NCBI GenBank assembly: GCA_041402125.1 | Contig: JAWKSY010000014.1 | Span: 1-64,000 of the forward strand | From: JAWKSY01 sp041402125 | GTDB lineage: Bacteria; Planctomycetota; GCA-002687715; DRQF01 | Direction of reading: 5' to 3' | Length of the DNA: 64,000 nt | Shown: positions 52,186-61,415 of the stretch, in pieces | Layout of the letters: each line of letters starts with the position of its first letter | How positions within the stretch are numbered: position 1 is the first letter of the stretch | Notes under the pieces: model-generated | What the model was told of the DNA's origin: nothing | What the model saw: the letters and a program-made list of their open reading frames with translations, nothing else | Database searches by the model: none | Translations under genes and position numbers: made by a program

Positions 52186-53597
52186 ATGCAAGCACTCATC
52201 CGGACCGCGGCGATGACCGCCACACTCCTCCTCGGCTCCCTGCTTCCGGCGCAGGCCCCCGACGCCCCGGCGGGCGACCCCTTCAAGTTCGGCGAGGCCG
52301 TGCCCGCGAGCTGCGTCGCGATCATCGACGGCGAGGGGCTGCTCCTGGGCGACTTCTCCCGCTCGGTCCACGACTTCTACGTCGGGCGCGAGGAGGGTCA
52401 GCGCGCGGTCGCCGATCTCGTGAATCACGTCCTGATCACCGAGAACATGAAGCGGACGGGCACCAGCGTCTCCGACGAGGAGCTCGACGCCCACTACCAG
52501 GCGCTCGACAAGCGCTACCGCGAGGCCACCAAGGGGCGAAGACGATCGCCGACGTCCTCAAGGACGAAGGTCACTCCTTCGAGGAGTTTCGACGTCGCCT
52601 CCGCCTGCAGCTCGCCCTCGAGAAGATGACGAAGGCGAAGTTCCAGCTCGAGAAGGTGTCCGAGGCCGAGCAGGGCCAGTGGCTGCGCTCGATGACCCTG
52701 GAGGCCAAGGTCGAGATGGATCCGTCCAAGCTTCCCGACCGCGCCGCGGCACGCGTCTACGACCAGTTCGTCACGTACGAGGACTTCGCTCGCGTGGTCA
52801 TCAAGGGCCTCCCCGAGCGCGAGGTCCTCGGGCTCGTCCGCAAGCGCCTCGAGGCGATCCACGCCCTGCAGCTCCTGAAGAAGCACGGGATCACCTTCGA
52901 CGACGCGGCGCGGGAGGCCCAGTACAAGCGCCTCCGCGCCGACTTCGAGGCGAACCCGCAGTTCAAGAACATCCCCTTCGAGGACTTCGTGAAGCAGCAG
53001 TCGGGCATGTCGATGGAGGCCTACAAGCGCGGCCCCGTCTTCACGCGCGAGGCCGCCCTCTCGCTCCTCGGCCAGAAGCTCGTCTCCGATGACGAGGCGC
53101 CGAAGCTCTACGAGCAGAAGAAGGACCAGTTCGGGCCCCTCATGGACGTCCGCCACATCTTCCTGCGCGCGGACGAGAACCCCGACAACAAGGAATTCGT
53201 GCGGACCTTCCCCGCGGCGCGCAAGTTCTGCGAGGAGCTCATGGCCCGCATCGACAAGGGCGAGGGCTTCGACGTCCTCGTCAACACGCACAGCGAGGAC
53301 GTCAACTCGAAGTTCAAGGGCGGCACGCTCCAGATCTTCACGCCCGCCTCGGCCCGCCAGTTCCCGGACATCGAGGTCGTGCTGAAGACGATGAAGCCCG
53401 GCGACGTCCGCGGCCCCGTCAAGTCGAAGCGCGGATACCACATCATCAAGCTCGAGTCGATCGAGCCCGCCCCCGCCCTCTCGGACCGCATCATCCAGGA
53501 CCTGCGAAAGCAGGCGGCGGTGGACGCCTTCCTGGAGAGCTTCAAGGCCGCGAAGAAGGGCGTCGATCTCCGGCGCTTCGTGAACTCCGCGAAGTGA
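52186..53597 (+). CDS. Parvulin-type peptidyl-prolyl isomerase (SurA/PrsA-like), one frameshift
   Basis: MQALIRTAAMTATLLLGSLLPAQ is a signal peptide. N-terminal helical chaperone segments follow (CVAIIDGEGLLLGDFSRSVHDFYVG, AVADLVNHVLITENMKRTGTSVSDEELDAHYQALDKRYREATKG). At 52532 the frame breaks. Restoring one G in the AAGGGGC run gives KGAKTIADVLKDEGHSFEEFRRRLRLQLALEKMTKAKF, which runs into the second frame. The rotamase domain is at about residues 320-440 of the repaired protein: MDVRHIFLRADENP, FDVLVNTHSEDVNSKFKGGTLQIFTPASARQFPDIEV and KSKRGYHIIKLES. About 470 residues in all. It should help fold secreted or outer-membrane proteins in the periplasm. Confidence 0.82.
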
Positions 53598-53613
53598 GAG
53601 CGGAGGCGTCGCG

Positions 53614-54138
53614 ATGACCCGGAAGCACGAGGACTTTCGCGACTGGACGCCGCGCTACCTGGTGAAGTTCGGCGTCGGGCTCGCGATCTTCTGCGGCGTC
53701 CTCCTCGCCTTCCAGCTCTACGCCGGCCGGGAGGCCCGTGAGCACGCGACCTGGGTGGAGACGCCCTGCACGCTGCTCCGGGCGGATGTCCGCCGTCCCG
53801 GAAACCGCGGCACGGACTTCGCGATCGCGGTCACCTACCGCTACGAGGTGGGCGGCGAGACGCACACCGTCGACGGCTTCGGACGTCCCGACGACCTCCC
53901 GGCGGACTGGGGCGCGCTCGAGATGAGCGAGTTCTTCGAGAAGGGCATCGAGGGGCGGCCCGATCGCTGCTGGGTGGACCCGGACGATCCGAAGGAGTCC
54001 GTCTTCCGCTACGCCGCGTCGAGTTCGGTCGACGCCTGGACCCTTCCCCTGGTCATCGCCATCTGCGTGTTCCTCGCGATCGCCGCCTTCGGAGTCCGGC
54101 GCGGCCTCCGCGTCGGCTGGGACCGCAACTTCCGCTGA
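53614..54138 (+). CDS. DUF3592 domain membrane protein
   Basis: A 174-residue protein with two membrane segments (YLVKFGVGLAIFCGVLLAFQLYA near the start and VDAWTLPLVIAICVFLAIAAFGV near the end) flanking an external beta domain. That domain reads WVETPCTLLRADVRRPGNRG, VTYRYEVGGETHTVDGFGRPDDL and CWVDPDDPKESVFRYA, which is the DUF3592 pattern (a request for W-x-x-T/V, YxYxVxGxxYxG, V-x-x-xP). Function unknown. It starts 17 bases after the parvulin gene. Confidence 0.82.
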   Translation: MTRKHEDFRDWTPRYLVKFGVGLAIFCGVLLAFQLYAGREAREHATWVETPCTLLRADVRRPGNRGTDFAIAVTYRYEVGGETHTVDGFGRPDDLPADWGALEMSEFFEKGIEGRPDRCWVDPDDPKESVFRYAASSSVDAWTLPLVIAICVFLAIAAFGVRRGLRVGWDRNFR

Positions 54139-54181
54139 TCGCGGACGGCGCGCCCGGGGCGTCGGTCCCCCATCGGAACGC

Positions 54182-54700
54182 ATGAAGACCCGGAGCGCGA
54201 TCGACTCGCGCCCGGGTGCCGATCAGTCGAGGATGCGAACCTCCCCGCCGGACCTGAATCCGATCGAGACGTCGAGCGACGCGACGCCGGCCGAACCGAC
54301 CTTCGACGAGCTGCCGGAATGGCTGCGGCGTGAGATCGCGGAGCATCGCGAGACCCGGGTGGAACGCGACGACGAGTACGCCCGCGGCCGGCGCCGAGCG
54401 ATCCTCGCGCAGGGGGGCGCGGCCGCGTTCACGGCCATGATCCTGACCGCCTTCGACTTCCCCTTCGGCCTCCTGGCCATCGGGCTCGCCGCCGTCGCGG
54501 CGGCGGCGCTCGAAGCGCGCGAGGCGGACGAGTTCTCCCGCACCGTCGCCTTCTGCGTGGCGGTCCTCGGTGGGCGCCTGGGCTTGCCCCTTCTCCTCGG
54601 GGTCGACGTCGAGCTCGGGATCGCGCCGGCCCTCGGACTCTGCATCCTCTCGCCGTTCTTCGGCCACATTCTGACCCTGGCGATGCGACGTTCCTTCTGA
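54182..54700 (+). CDS. Small membrane protein of unknown function
   Basis: A 172-residue protein. The N-terminal 75 residues are polar and include a short acidic helix (EPTFDELPEWLRREIAEHRETRVERDDEYARGRRRAI). Three hydrophobic segments follow (AAAFTAMILTAFDFPFGLLAIGLAAVAAAAL, TVAFCVAVLGGRLGLPLLLGV and IAPALGLCILSPFFGHILTLAM). No family recognised. It converges on the M61 peptidase gene. The start could also be an ATG 17 codons later. Confidence 0.55.
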   Translation: MKTRSAIDSRPGADQSRMRTSPPDLNPIETSSDATPAEPTFDELPEWLRREIAEHRETRVERDDEYARGRRRAILAQGGAAAFTAMILTAFDFPFGLLAIGLAAVAAAALEAREADEFSRTVAFCVAVLGGRLGLPLLLGVDVELGIAPALGLCILSPFFGHILTLAMRRSF

Positions 54701-54725
54701 TCTCCGGCCGGAGATCGCGGACGGA

Positions 54726-56561
54726 TCAGCGCTTCCCGTCCTCGCGACCGGCGCGGGCCTTCAGCCAGGTCTCGCGCAGCGCCGCGACCTCGGGAGAGAC
54801 CTCCGCCATCTCCACGAAGGAGCCCGACCAGACCTCGCGGAACGGGATCGGGATCTCGAGGGTCATCTCCTCTCCCCCGCGGCGGATGCGCACCGGCACC
54901 GTCTCACCCGCCTCGCGGACGGAGCGGGCGGCGGAGTTCAGGTTCCAGCTCACGAAGGCGCCGCGCCCGCGCGGCTCGCGCGGCGCCCGATCCCCGATCT
55001 CGAGGATCTCGTCTCCGGCCCGGAAGGGGTCGCCCTCCGGGGCCTTCTCGACGAGGAAACGCTTGCCGTCCTCGTTCTCCTTCGTCACCACCTCGACGTC
55101 GGCGTGCAACGCGCGCAGCGCGATGCGGTCCTTGGTCGGCCGGAGCTCGCCGGTGACGGCGACGCCGATCTTCGCGAGCGTGGCCTCGATCGGGAAGTCC
55201 TCGCGGCCCGACACGCAGGCGTCGAAGAAGGGGCCGAGGTCGCGCCCCGCCGCGCGCGAGGCCGCCTCGCGCAGGTCCGCGTCCCGGAAACCGGGCTCCG
55301 GCAGGCCGAAGCGCTTCATGAGATCGCGCATGACGTCGTCGAGGCTGTGCTTGCCCTTCGACGAGGCGCGGATCTCGACGTCGAGCAGCATGCCGAGGAC
55401 CTTGCCGACGTTGTAGTAGTCGAGACCGTCGGGGTTGTAGTAGTTGCGATCCCAGATCTTCCAGGAGGAGTCTTCGATCGACTCTTTCATGTAGCTCCGG
55501 TCGTTGCGGAGCCGCGTCCACTCCCCCTCCATGTTCTTGAGGAAGCGCGCGCGGTCCCAGATGCCGGCGTCCATGCAGGTGCGCGCGGCGTAGTAATCGG
55601 TGACGCCCTCGCAGAACCAGAGGCTCTTCACGCGGACCGGGCCGGAGTAGTCGAAGGGGCCGAGCTCGAAGGGACGGATGCGCTTCACGTTCCAGGCGTG
55701 GAAGAACTCGTGCGCCACGAGATCCGCCATCGTCTCGACGTCGCCCCGCATCACGAACTGCGGCACCTGGAGCGTCGTCGAGTTCAGGTGCTCGAGGCCT
55801 CCGCCGCCCGAACCCCGGCGCTGGAGGTGCCACATGAAGGAGTACTCCTTCCAGGCGGCCCCGCCGAAGATCGCGATCTGGACGCGCACGATCCGGCGGC
55901 ACATCTCGATCATGTCGGCGCGGTCGAAGACGGGCGCCTCGTTGTAGGTGATCTCGTAGGGAACGCCGTCCACCTCGAAGCGATCGATCGTGAGCATCCC
56001 CAGCTCGACCGGGCAATCGGCGAAGGTGTCGTAGTCGGGCGCCGCGTGCCAGAGGCCGCGCTCGTCCTTGCCCTCGGTGAGTCCGCTGGCGACCTGCCAG
56101 TCCTTCGGCAGGACAAAGCGCGCCCGGCACGGGGCGGTCGTCCGGCCGACGAGGTAGAGCCAGGTCTCCGGCCCCTCGAGGCTCGCCCAGGTCTCGCTGG
56201 CCCGGGCCGTTCGCCCTCCGTAGGTCACCGTCGCGGCGCCGCCGTGATCGCCCGTCACCCTCCAGCGGAGATCGCCCTGGCGCTCGACGGCGAGGTCGGC
56301 GCCAGACGCGCTCTTCGCTCCTCGCATCTCGATGCGCTGATGCGAGTCCAGGAGGCGGTAGGAGCCCGGCTTCCAGGCCGGGATGGCCACCTCGAAGGGG
56401 CCGGCCGGAAGGCCCTCGAGTCGCAGCGCGATCTCGTGGGCGCCCGGTGCGTTCGCGGCCGGCTTCAGGGTGAAGACGTACTCGAGGCGGGTCCCGGTGT
56501 CGGTCGCCTGCGCGGAGGCCAGGGCGCCGAGGAAGAGGACGAGGGGAAGGACGCGGAGCAT
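54726..56561 (-). CDS. M61 family metallopeptidase (glycyl aminopeptidase-like)
   Basis: A 611-residue secreted protein (signal MLRVLPLVLFLGALASAQ). An N-terminal beta domain (LEYVFTLKPAANAPGAHEIALRLEGLP) and GLEHLNSTTLQVP are followed by the zinc motif LVAHEFFHAWNVKRIRPFELGPFDY, where the HExxH-like site reads HEFFH and the third ligand Glu lies in LWFCEGVTDYYAARTC. The C-terminal part contains a PDZ-like segment (KAPEGDPFRAGDEILEIGDRAP). All catalytic residues are present. Probable periplasmic peptidase for small peptides with N-terminal Gly or Ala. The ATG follows a purine-rich stretch. Confidence 0.92.
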   Translation of the reverse strand: MLRVLPLVLFLGALASAQATDTGTRLEYVFTLKPAANAPGAHEIALRLEGLPAGPFEVAIPAWKPGSYRLLDSHQRIEMRGAKSASGADLAVERQGDLRWRVTGDHGGAATVTYGGRTARASETWASLEGPETWLYLVGRTTAPCRARFVLPKDWQVASGLTEGKDERGLWHAAPDYDTFADCPVELGMLTIDRFEVDGVPYEITYNEAPVFDRADMIEMCRRIVRVQIAIFGGAAWKEYSFMWHLQRRGSGGGGLEHLNSTTLQVPQFVMRGDVETMADLVAHEFFHAWNVKRIRPFELGPFDYSGPVRVKSLWFCEGVTDYYAARTCMDAGIWDRARFLKNMEGEWTRLRNDRSYMKESIEDSSWKIWDRNYYNPDGLDYYNVGKVLGMLLDVEIRASSKGKHSLDDVMRDLMKRFGLPEPGFRDADLREAASRAAGRDLGPFFDACVSGREDFPIEATLAKIGVAVTGELRPTKDRIALRALHADVEVVTKENEDGKRFLVEKAPEGDPFRAGDEILEIGDRAPREPRGRGAFVSWNLNSAARSVREAGETVPVRIRRGGEEMTLEIPIPFREVWSGSFVEMAEVSPEVAALRETWLKARAGREDGKR

Positions 56562-56621
56562 GGGGATCTCCCGGAATCGGAGGCGAGCCTGCGGTCGGGG
56601 CGGCCGCGAGGCCGCCGGGAA

Positions 56622-57347
56622 TCAGAGGGCCTCGAAGGTCGAGGGGGGCGCGTCGCCCTGGAAGCGATCGTTGTCCCAGGGACGCGCGGTGTCCGAGTAG
56701 CCCCGCGTCTCCCAGTAGCCGGAGCGATCACCGACCATCAGGGTGATGCGACGGAGCCACTTGGCGCTCTTCCAGGCATAGAGGCGCGGGATCATCATCC
56801 GCACCGGCCCCCCGTGGACGCGGTCGAGCGGCACGCCGTCGCGCGCGTGGACGAGCATCACCTCGTCCTCCAGGCAATCGGCGAGCGCGACGTTGGTCGT
56901 GTAGAACTCGCCGCTGTCCGGTGCGCGGTCCGAGCCCTCGAGCATCACGTGCGTCGCCTCGGTCCGCGGTACGACGCGGTCCATGAGCTCGGCGAAGCGA
57001 ACGCCCTGCCAGCGGTTGTCGCGGGTACTCCAGGTCGTGACGCAGTGGAAGTCGCGCGTCACCTCGACCTGCGGCAGCGCCATCAGGTCCTCGAAGTCCA
57101 GCGCGAGCGGGCTCTCCACCGCCCCGTCGATCTCGAGCCGCCAGGCCTCCGGCGCGATCGCCGGCTGGTCGCCGAGATCGAGGACCGGCCAGGACTCCGT
57201 CCAGTGCTGTCCCGGCGGCAGGCGGTCACGCGAGGGGTCGAGGGGCGGCAGGGCGCCGAGCGTGGCGCGTTTGCGGGCGGCCCAGGCGGTCTTGCCCTCG
57301 ACGCGCTTGCGGTCGGCGGCTCGATCGTCGCCGGGCTCGCGACTCAC
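56622..57347 (-). CDS. Sulfite oxidase-like molybdopterin oxidoreductase (cytoplasmic type)
   Basis: A 241-residue enzyme of the sulfite oxidase/YedY superfamily, in the version without Tat signal. Landmarks: LPPGQHWTESWPVLDLGDQP, WRLEIDGAVESPLALDFEDLMALPQVEVTRDFHCVTTWSTRDNRWQGVRFAEL (Cys is the Mo ligand), YTTNVALADCLEDEVMLVHARDGVPL, HGGPVRMMIPRLYAWKSAKWLRRI and YWETRGYSDTARPW. The substrate is unknown. It overlaps the upstream TPR lipoprotein gene by 4 bp. It needs the Mo cofactor; no moa/moe gene is in the window. Confidence 0.92.
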   Translation of the reverse strand: MSREPGDDRAADRKRVEGKTAWAARKRATLGALPPLDPSRDRLPPGQHWTESWPVLDLGDQPAIAPEAWRLEIDGAVESPLALDFEDLMALPQVEVTRDFHCVTTWSTRDNRWQGVRFAELMDRVVPRTEATHVMLEGSDRAPDSGEFYTTNVALADCLEDEVMLVHARDGVPLDRVHGGPVRMMIPRLYAWKSAKWLRRITLMVGDRSGYWETRGYSDTARPWDNDRFQGDAPPSTFEAL

Positions 57348-58315
57348 GGCGCGTCCTCGGCCTCGAGGCGCCGGTAGAGCTCCGTGAGGCGCTGCTGCAT
57401 CGCGGCGAGGCGCGCGGTGCGCTCCTCCTCCCGGCGCGCGTCGCGCTCGGCCCCGAGCAGGGCCTGCGCCCGCCAGAGGTGGTGGACGGCGTCGCGGAGC
57501 TCGCCCACGCGGGCGTGACAGATCGCGAGTCCCTCGCAGATCTCCCAGTCGTCGTCGGTGAGCTGCTGTGCCCGCTTCAGCGAGGCGAAGGCCGCGCGCC
57601 AGTCGTCATCGGAGTTCGACTCGCCGGCGCGCCGGAGCGCCAGCCGGGCCTCCCGCTTCTTCAGCGTGAAGTCGAAGGCGTTCGCCTCGCCGGCCGCGGT
57701 CAGCGCCTCCGAGATCTCCTCCGCCGGCGCCTTACGCGCCTCGAGCAGATCGACGAGAGCCACCGTGGTCGGGACGTGGGTCGGGTTGGCCGCGAGCGCG
57801 CGGCGGAAGGCGGCCTCCGCCCCTTCCGCGTCGCCGGCGTCCCGATCCAGGATGCCGAGGGTGTAGTTGGCGAGGAAGGACTCGGCACCGGCGTCGGCCG
57901 CGAACTCGCGCAGCATCCGTCGCGCCTCGTCGAGCTCGCCGGCGTCGCGCTCGAGCACGGCCCGCGAGGCCCGCGCCCGGACGTTGCCCGGATCGAGCGT
58001 CTCGTAGACGAGGGCGTAGGTCTCCCGCGCGCGGTTCAGGGCGTCGGTCGCGGCGGCCGCATCGCCGCCGTCGCGCGCCATGAGGTAGGCGTCGTGCCAG
58101 GCGAGCCCCAGGTTGTAGGTCAGGCGGTAGTCGCCCGGCTTCTCGACCAGGGCCTGGCGGTAGGACTCGACCGCCTGGTAGGGCCGCCCCTCGTCCAGGT
58201 GTTCGTTGCCGCGGACGGCGAGGCTCGGCTTCACCACGCCGCCCGAGCAGGCGCCGAGGAGGAGCAGCGTCGCCAGGGTCAGGCCGCGGGGACGTCGATC
58301 AGTTCTCGGCGTCAT
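57344..58315 (-). CDS. TPR-repeat lipoprotein
   Basis: A 323-residue protein with lipoprotein signal MTPRTDRRPRGLTLATLLLLGAC. At least five TPR-type helix pairs follow: GNEHLDEGRPYQAVESYRQALVEKPGDYRLTYNLGLAWHDAYLM, ALNRARETYALVYETLDPGNVRARASRAVLERDAGELDEARRML, GILDRDAGDAEGAEAAFRRALAANPTHVPTTVALVDLL and the C-terminal DDWEICEGLAICHARVGELRDAVHHLWRAQALLG. Probably lipid-anchored on the periplasmic side, for protein-protein contacts. It overlaps the mlaD-like gene by 17 bp, so it may be a member of the lipid-transport operon. Confidence 0.85.
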   Translation of the reverse strand: MTPRTDRRPRGLTLATLLLLGACSGGVVKPSLAVRGNEHLDEGRPYQAVESYRQALVEKPGDYRLTYNLGLAWHDAYLMARDGGDAAAATDALNRARETYALVYETLDPGNVRARASRAVLERDAGELDEARRMLREFAADAGAESFLANYTLGILDRDAGDAEGAEAAFRRALAANPTHVPTTVALVDLLEARKAPAEEISEALTAAGEANAFDFTLKKREARLALRRAGESNSDDDWRAAFASLKRAQQLTDDDWEICEGLAICHARVGELRDAVHHLWRAQALLGAERDARREEERTARLAAMQQRLTELYRRLEAEDAP

Positions 58316-59453
58316 AGCGCGTCCCCCGTCCCGTCAGGTACTCGGCCGAGCGGTCCTTGCGCAGCTCGGCCGCGCTCTCGATCTCGCCCGGGCCGCCGAA
58401 GATGATCTGCGCCGGGTTCGAGCGGAGGCTCATCATGAGCAGCTTGACCTCGCGCAGGGCGTCGCGCGACTCGACCAGGGTGGCGAAGAGGTTCTCGTTC
58501 GTGAGGACCCGATCGAGGTTCGAGAGGGTCGTCGTGCCGCCGTCGGTGAGGCGGTTGAGGTTCGTCGTCACGTCGTCCATGAGGGTCCGCGCGCGGGCGA
58601 GCGTCTTCTCGACCTCGGGCAGCGTGGACTCGTCCATGCGCTTCGAGAGCTTCGCGACCGCCTCCTCCGAGGTGACCAGGAGCTTGTCGGCGTTCTTCAT
58701 CGTCGTGAGGCCCTGGTTCTTCAGGTCCTCGAAGTCGCCCTGCAGGTCCGTGAGCATCGAGCGGCTCTCGCGGGCGAGCGTGGTGAGCTCGGTGAGGAGC
58801 CCCTCCGGCCCGTTGAGCTTGGCGTCGGTGTTCTTGAGCATGCCGCGCGCGTCGTCGACGAGCACGTTGGCGTTCTCGACGGTCTTCGTCGAGGAGCTGA
58901 CGAGCCCGTTGATGCCCTCGACGTCCAGCGCGTCGACCTTGGACTTCACGCTGGTCAGGAGCTCCGTCGCCGGCTTCTTCAGCTCGTCGACGGTCTTCTT
59001 GAGGTCCTCGAGGGCCGCGAACATGTCGAAGGCGGCCTTCGTCTCGATCCGGCGTCGTCCGCCGTCCTCGGGCAGGTCGCCGCCCGTGCTCGAGGGAACG
59101 ATCTTCAGGAACTTCGAGCCGAGGAAGGACTCCTGGGCGATCACCGCGCGCGAGTTGGCCTTGAGCGACTCCGCGATCTTCTCGGTGACCACGAAGTTCA
59201 CCCGCACGCGGACGACCTTCTCGCCGTCCTCGCCATCCACGACGACGGTGTCGATGCCCGAGACCTTGCCGACCTGGAAGCCGTTGACGGCGACCCGGGC
59301 GCCGTCCTCGAGCAGACCGACGTCGTCGAAGTCCGCGACGCACTCGACGGACGCACCGACCTCGGTGCCGCCGACCTTGGCGAGCCAGAACGCGACGCCG
59401 ATCGCCACGATGGCGAAGATGCCGGTCACGAGCTCGGAGATGCGAAACCTCAT
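58299..59453 (-). CDS. mlaD: MlaD-like MCE-domain protein
   Basis: A 384-residue protein. MRFRISELVTGIFAIVAIGVAFWLA is the membrane anchor; the MCE domain covers about residues 30-130 (VECVADFDDVGLLEDGARVAVNGFQVGKVSGIDTVVV, ESLKANSRAVIAQESFLGSKFLKI). The long C-terminal part (AFDMFAALEDLKKTVDELKKPATELLTSVKSKVDALDVEGINGLVSSSTKTVEN) is a helical, coiled-coil-like tail such as MCE proteins use to bridge the periplasm. With the ATPase and permease upstream it forms an Mla-type phospholipid transporter. GAGAGGAAGGGG lies before the start. Confidence 0.92.
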   Translation of the reverse strand: MRFRISELVTGIFAIVAIGVAFWLAKVGGTEVGASVECVADFDDVGLLEDGARVAVNGFQVGKVSGIDTVVVDGEDGEKVVRVRVNFVVTEKIAESLKANSRAVIAQESFLGSKFLKIVPSSTGGDLPEDGGRRRIETKAAFDMFAALEDLKKTVDELKKPATELLTSVKSKVDALDVEGINGLVSSSTKTVENANVLVDDARGMLKNTDAKLNGPEGLLTELTTLARESRSMLTDLQGDFEDLKNQGLTTMKNADKLLVTSEEAVAKLSKRMDESTLPEVEKTLARARTLMDDVTTNLNRLTDGGTTTLSNLDRVLTNENLFATLVESRDALREVKLLMMSLRSNPAQIIFGGPGEIESAAELRKDRSAEYLTGRGTRYDAEN

Positions 59454-59469
59454 GGGCCTCCCCTTCCTC

Positions 59470-60267
59470 TCACATCAAGAGATCGCGGACGAAGCTCTCG
59501 TTCGCCCCTTCGGCGGCGAGCCCTTCGGTCTCGCCGCGGACGAATCGCTGGATCTTCGGGTCCGGCGAGCTCAGGAGATCGTCGAGCGTGCCGTAGAGGA
59601 TGACCTTGCCCTTGTCGAGCATGAGCACCTTGTCGGCGATGCGCTGGACGCTCTCCATGACGTGGGTCACGACGACGTTCGTCATGCCCATGGTGTCCTT
59701 CAATTTGTTGATCAGTTCGTCGATCTGCGTGGTCGCGATCGGATCGAGACCGGCCGACGGCTCGTCGTAGAAGACGACCTTCGGCTCGAGGGCGATCGCC
59801 CGGGCCAGGCCGGCGCGCTTCTGCATGCCGCCGCTGATCTCGCTCGGCAGGCGGTCGATCGCGGCCAGGAGGCCGACCTGCTCGAGCTTGATCTTGACCA
59901 TGATCTCGATCGTGTCGGCGGCCTGCTTCGTGTGGAATCCGATCGGCAGGGCGACGTTCTCGCCCACCGTCATCGAGTTCAGGAGCGCGCCCGACTGGAA
60001 GAGCACGCCGAACTTGCGGCGCGCCGCGTCCATCTTCTTCTCGTCGACGCCGACGATGGACTCGCCGTCGATGCGCACGTCGCCCTGCGTCGGCGGGTGA
60101 GCGCCGATCATGACCTTGAGCAGCGTCGACTTGCCGCCGCCGGAGCCGCCGAGGATGCACAGGGTCTCGCCGCGTTCGACGTCGAAGGAGATGCCGTTCA
60201 GCACCTTCACCTTCTTGCCGTCCTTCTCGAAGACCTTGTGGACGTCGCGAACCTCGATGATCGCCAT
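59470..60267 (-). CDS. mlaF: MlaF-like ABC transporter ATPase
   Basis: A 265-residue ATPase. Walker A GGSGGGKSTLLKVMIG, Q loop VLFQSGALLNSMTVGENVALPI (the MlaF-type LFQxGALFxSxTVxENVAFPL pattern), signature ISGGMQKRAGLARAIALEPKVVFYDEPSAGLDP and switch His THVMESV are all intact. It powers the movement of lipids between inner and outer membranes with MlaE and MlaD. Gap of 16 bases to mlaD, and 11 to the permease gene. Confidence 0.95.
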   Translation of the reverse strand: MAIIEVRDVHKVFEKDGKKVKVLNGISFDVERGETLCILGGSGGGKSTLLKVMIGAHPPTQGDVRIDGESIVGVDEKKMDAARRKFGVLFQSGALLNSMTVGENVALPIGFHTKQAADTIEIMVKIKLEQVGLLAAIDRLPSEISGGMQKRAGLARAIALEPKVVFYDEPSAGLDPIATTQIDELINKLKDTMGMTNVVVTHVMESVQRIADKVLMLDKGKVILYGTLDDLLSSPDPKIQRFVRGETEGLAAEGANESFVRDLLM

Positions 60268-60278
60268 GGCGTCCCCCT

Positions 60279-61099
60279 TCAGACCCCGTAGATGCGCTTA
60301 GCCAGCGCCGCGGTGAACAGGGCGTCCGCGATGATGATCGCGACGAGGCTGTTGACGACCGAGATCATGGTGTTGCGGCCGACGCCCTCGGGCCCGCCGC
60401 GCACGGTGAGCGCGTTGTAGCAGGCGACCATGCAGATGATCGCGCCGAAGATCATCGACTTCACGAGGCCGGCGATGATCTCGACCGACTTGAGCGACTT
60501 GTAGACGCCGTTGAGGTACTCGGACGGCGGGATGTTGTACATCGAGGTGCCCACGAGATAACCGCCGACGTTGCCGAGCAGGTAGGCGTAGGCCGTGAGA
60601 CAGGGAAGCATGATGCAGATCGCGATGAAGCGCGGCGCGACCAGATAGCCGACGGGGTTGATGCCCATCGTCTTCAGCGCGAGCACCTCCTCGTTGATGA
60701 CCATGCTGCCGAGGCCGGCGGTGAAGGCCGCGCCGACGCGGCCGGAGAGCACGATCGCCGTCATGAGGGGGCCGAGCTCGCGGATGATCGCGATGCAGAT
60801 CATCCGGGCCACGAAGCTCTTGGCGCCGAACTTCTCGAACTGGTCGGCGGTCTGGAGGACCAGGATCGCGCCGACGAGGATGATGACGAGGCAGACGATG
60901 AAGAGCGACTTCACGCCGATCTGATGCATCAGCGGGAAGACCGTCTTCCGAAAGCGGGTCTTGCCGGTGAAGGGCCGACGAAGGCCAGTAGAGCGTCTCG
61001 ACGAAGAGCTGGGTCAAGGCGCACAGGCTCTCGACCCGGCTCGAAGAACCGGCCGAGTCCCGTCAGCCACCGCAGCGGTGCTCCCGGCGCGCCCGCCAT
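60279..61099 (-). CDS. mlaE: MlaE-like permease, N-terminus frameshifted
   Basis: The intact part (60279-60929, 216 residues) is the MlaE permease domain: FIVCLVIILVGAILVLQTADQFEKFGAKSFVARMICIAIIRELGPLMTAIVLSGRVGAAFTAGLGSMVINEEVLALKTMGINPVGYLVAPRFIA. Family members extend by 50-60 residues. Upstream, LRWLTGLGRFFE, VESLCALTQLFVETLYW, FVG and TGKTRFRKTVFPLMHQIG appear in successive frames, so one extra and two missing bases between about 60965 and 61055 would give a full protein of 273 residues starting at 61099. Directly downstream of the STAS gene. A separate TTG/ATG start at 60929 would remove a conserved helix. Confidence 0.82.
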
Positions 61100-61103
61100 C
61101 GCC

Positions 61104-61412
61104 TCAGTCCGCCTCGACCGTGAACACGCCGTAGAGCTTCGAGAGGTCGAGCACGGCCTTGACGTTGTCGCTGATCGCGACGAGCGAGTAGTCAGCGCCC
61201 TTCTTCTTGCACCAGCGCATGCCCTCGATGAGGACGGCGACGCCCGAACTGTCGATGTAGGGCACGTCGTGGAGGCGGAGCCGGATCTTCCCCGGCTTCG
61301 CCTTCAGGCACTTCTTGATCTCGTCTCGGAGCTTCGGCGAGGACTCCATGTCGACGTCGCCGCTCACGATCAGGGTCACGCCCTCGGGACCCTCGGTCTT
61401 GTCGATCTTCAT
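61104..61412 (-). CDS. STAS-domain protein (MlaB-like or anti-sigma antagonist)
   Basis: A 102-residue STAS domain protein: MKIDKTEGPEGVTLIVSGDVDMESSPKLRDEIKKCL, KIRLRLHDVPYIDSSGVAVLIEGMRWCKKKGADYSLVAI and DNVKAVLDLSKLYGVFTVEAD. The D-S-S-G loop holds the serine phosphorylated in anti-anti-sigma factors. In Mla operons of other bacteria the STAS protein MlaB binds the MlaF ATPase. Here the position between an RsbW-like kinase gene (4 bp gap) and mlaE allows both roles: regulator of the transporter controlled by phosphorylation, or a separate partner-switch module. Confidence 0.9.
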   Translation of the reverse strand: MKIDKTEGPEGVTLIVSGDVDMESSPKLRDEIKKCLKAKPGKIRLRLHDVPYIDSSGVAVLIEGMRWCKKKGADYSLVAISDNVKAVLDLSKLYGVFTVEAD

Positions 61413-61415
61413 GGG

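Noticed and set aside
52525..52630. Programmed ribosomal frameshift in the parvulin gene.
   Set aside because: There is no slippery heptamer with downstream structure of known type, and several unrelated genes in the window show the same kind of single-base break.
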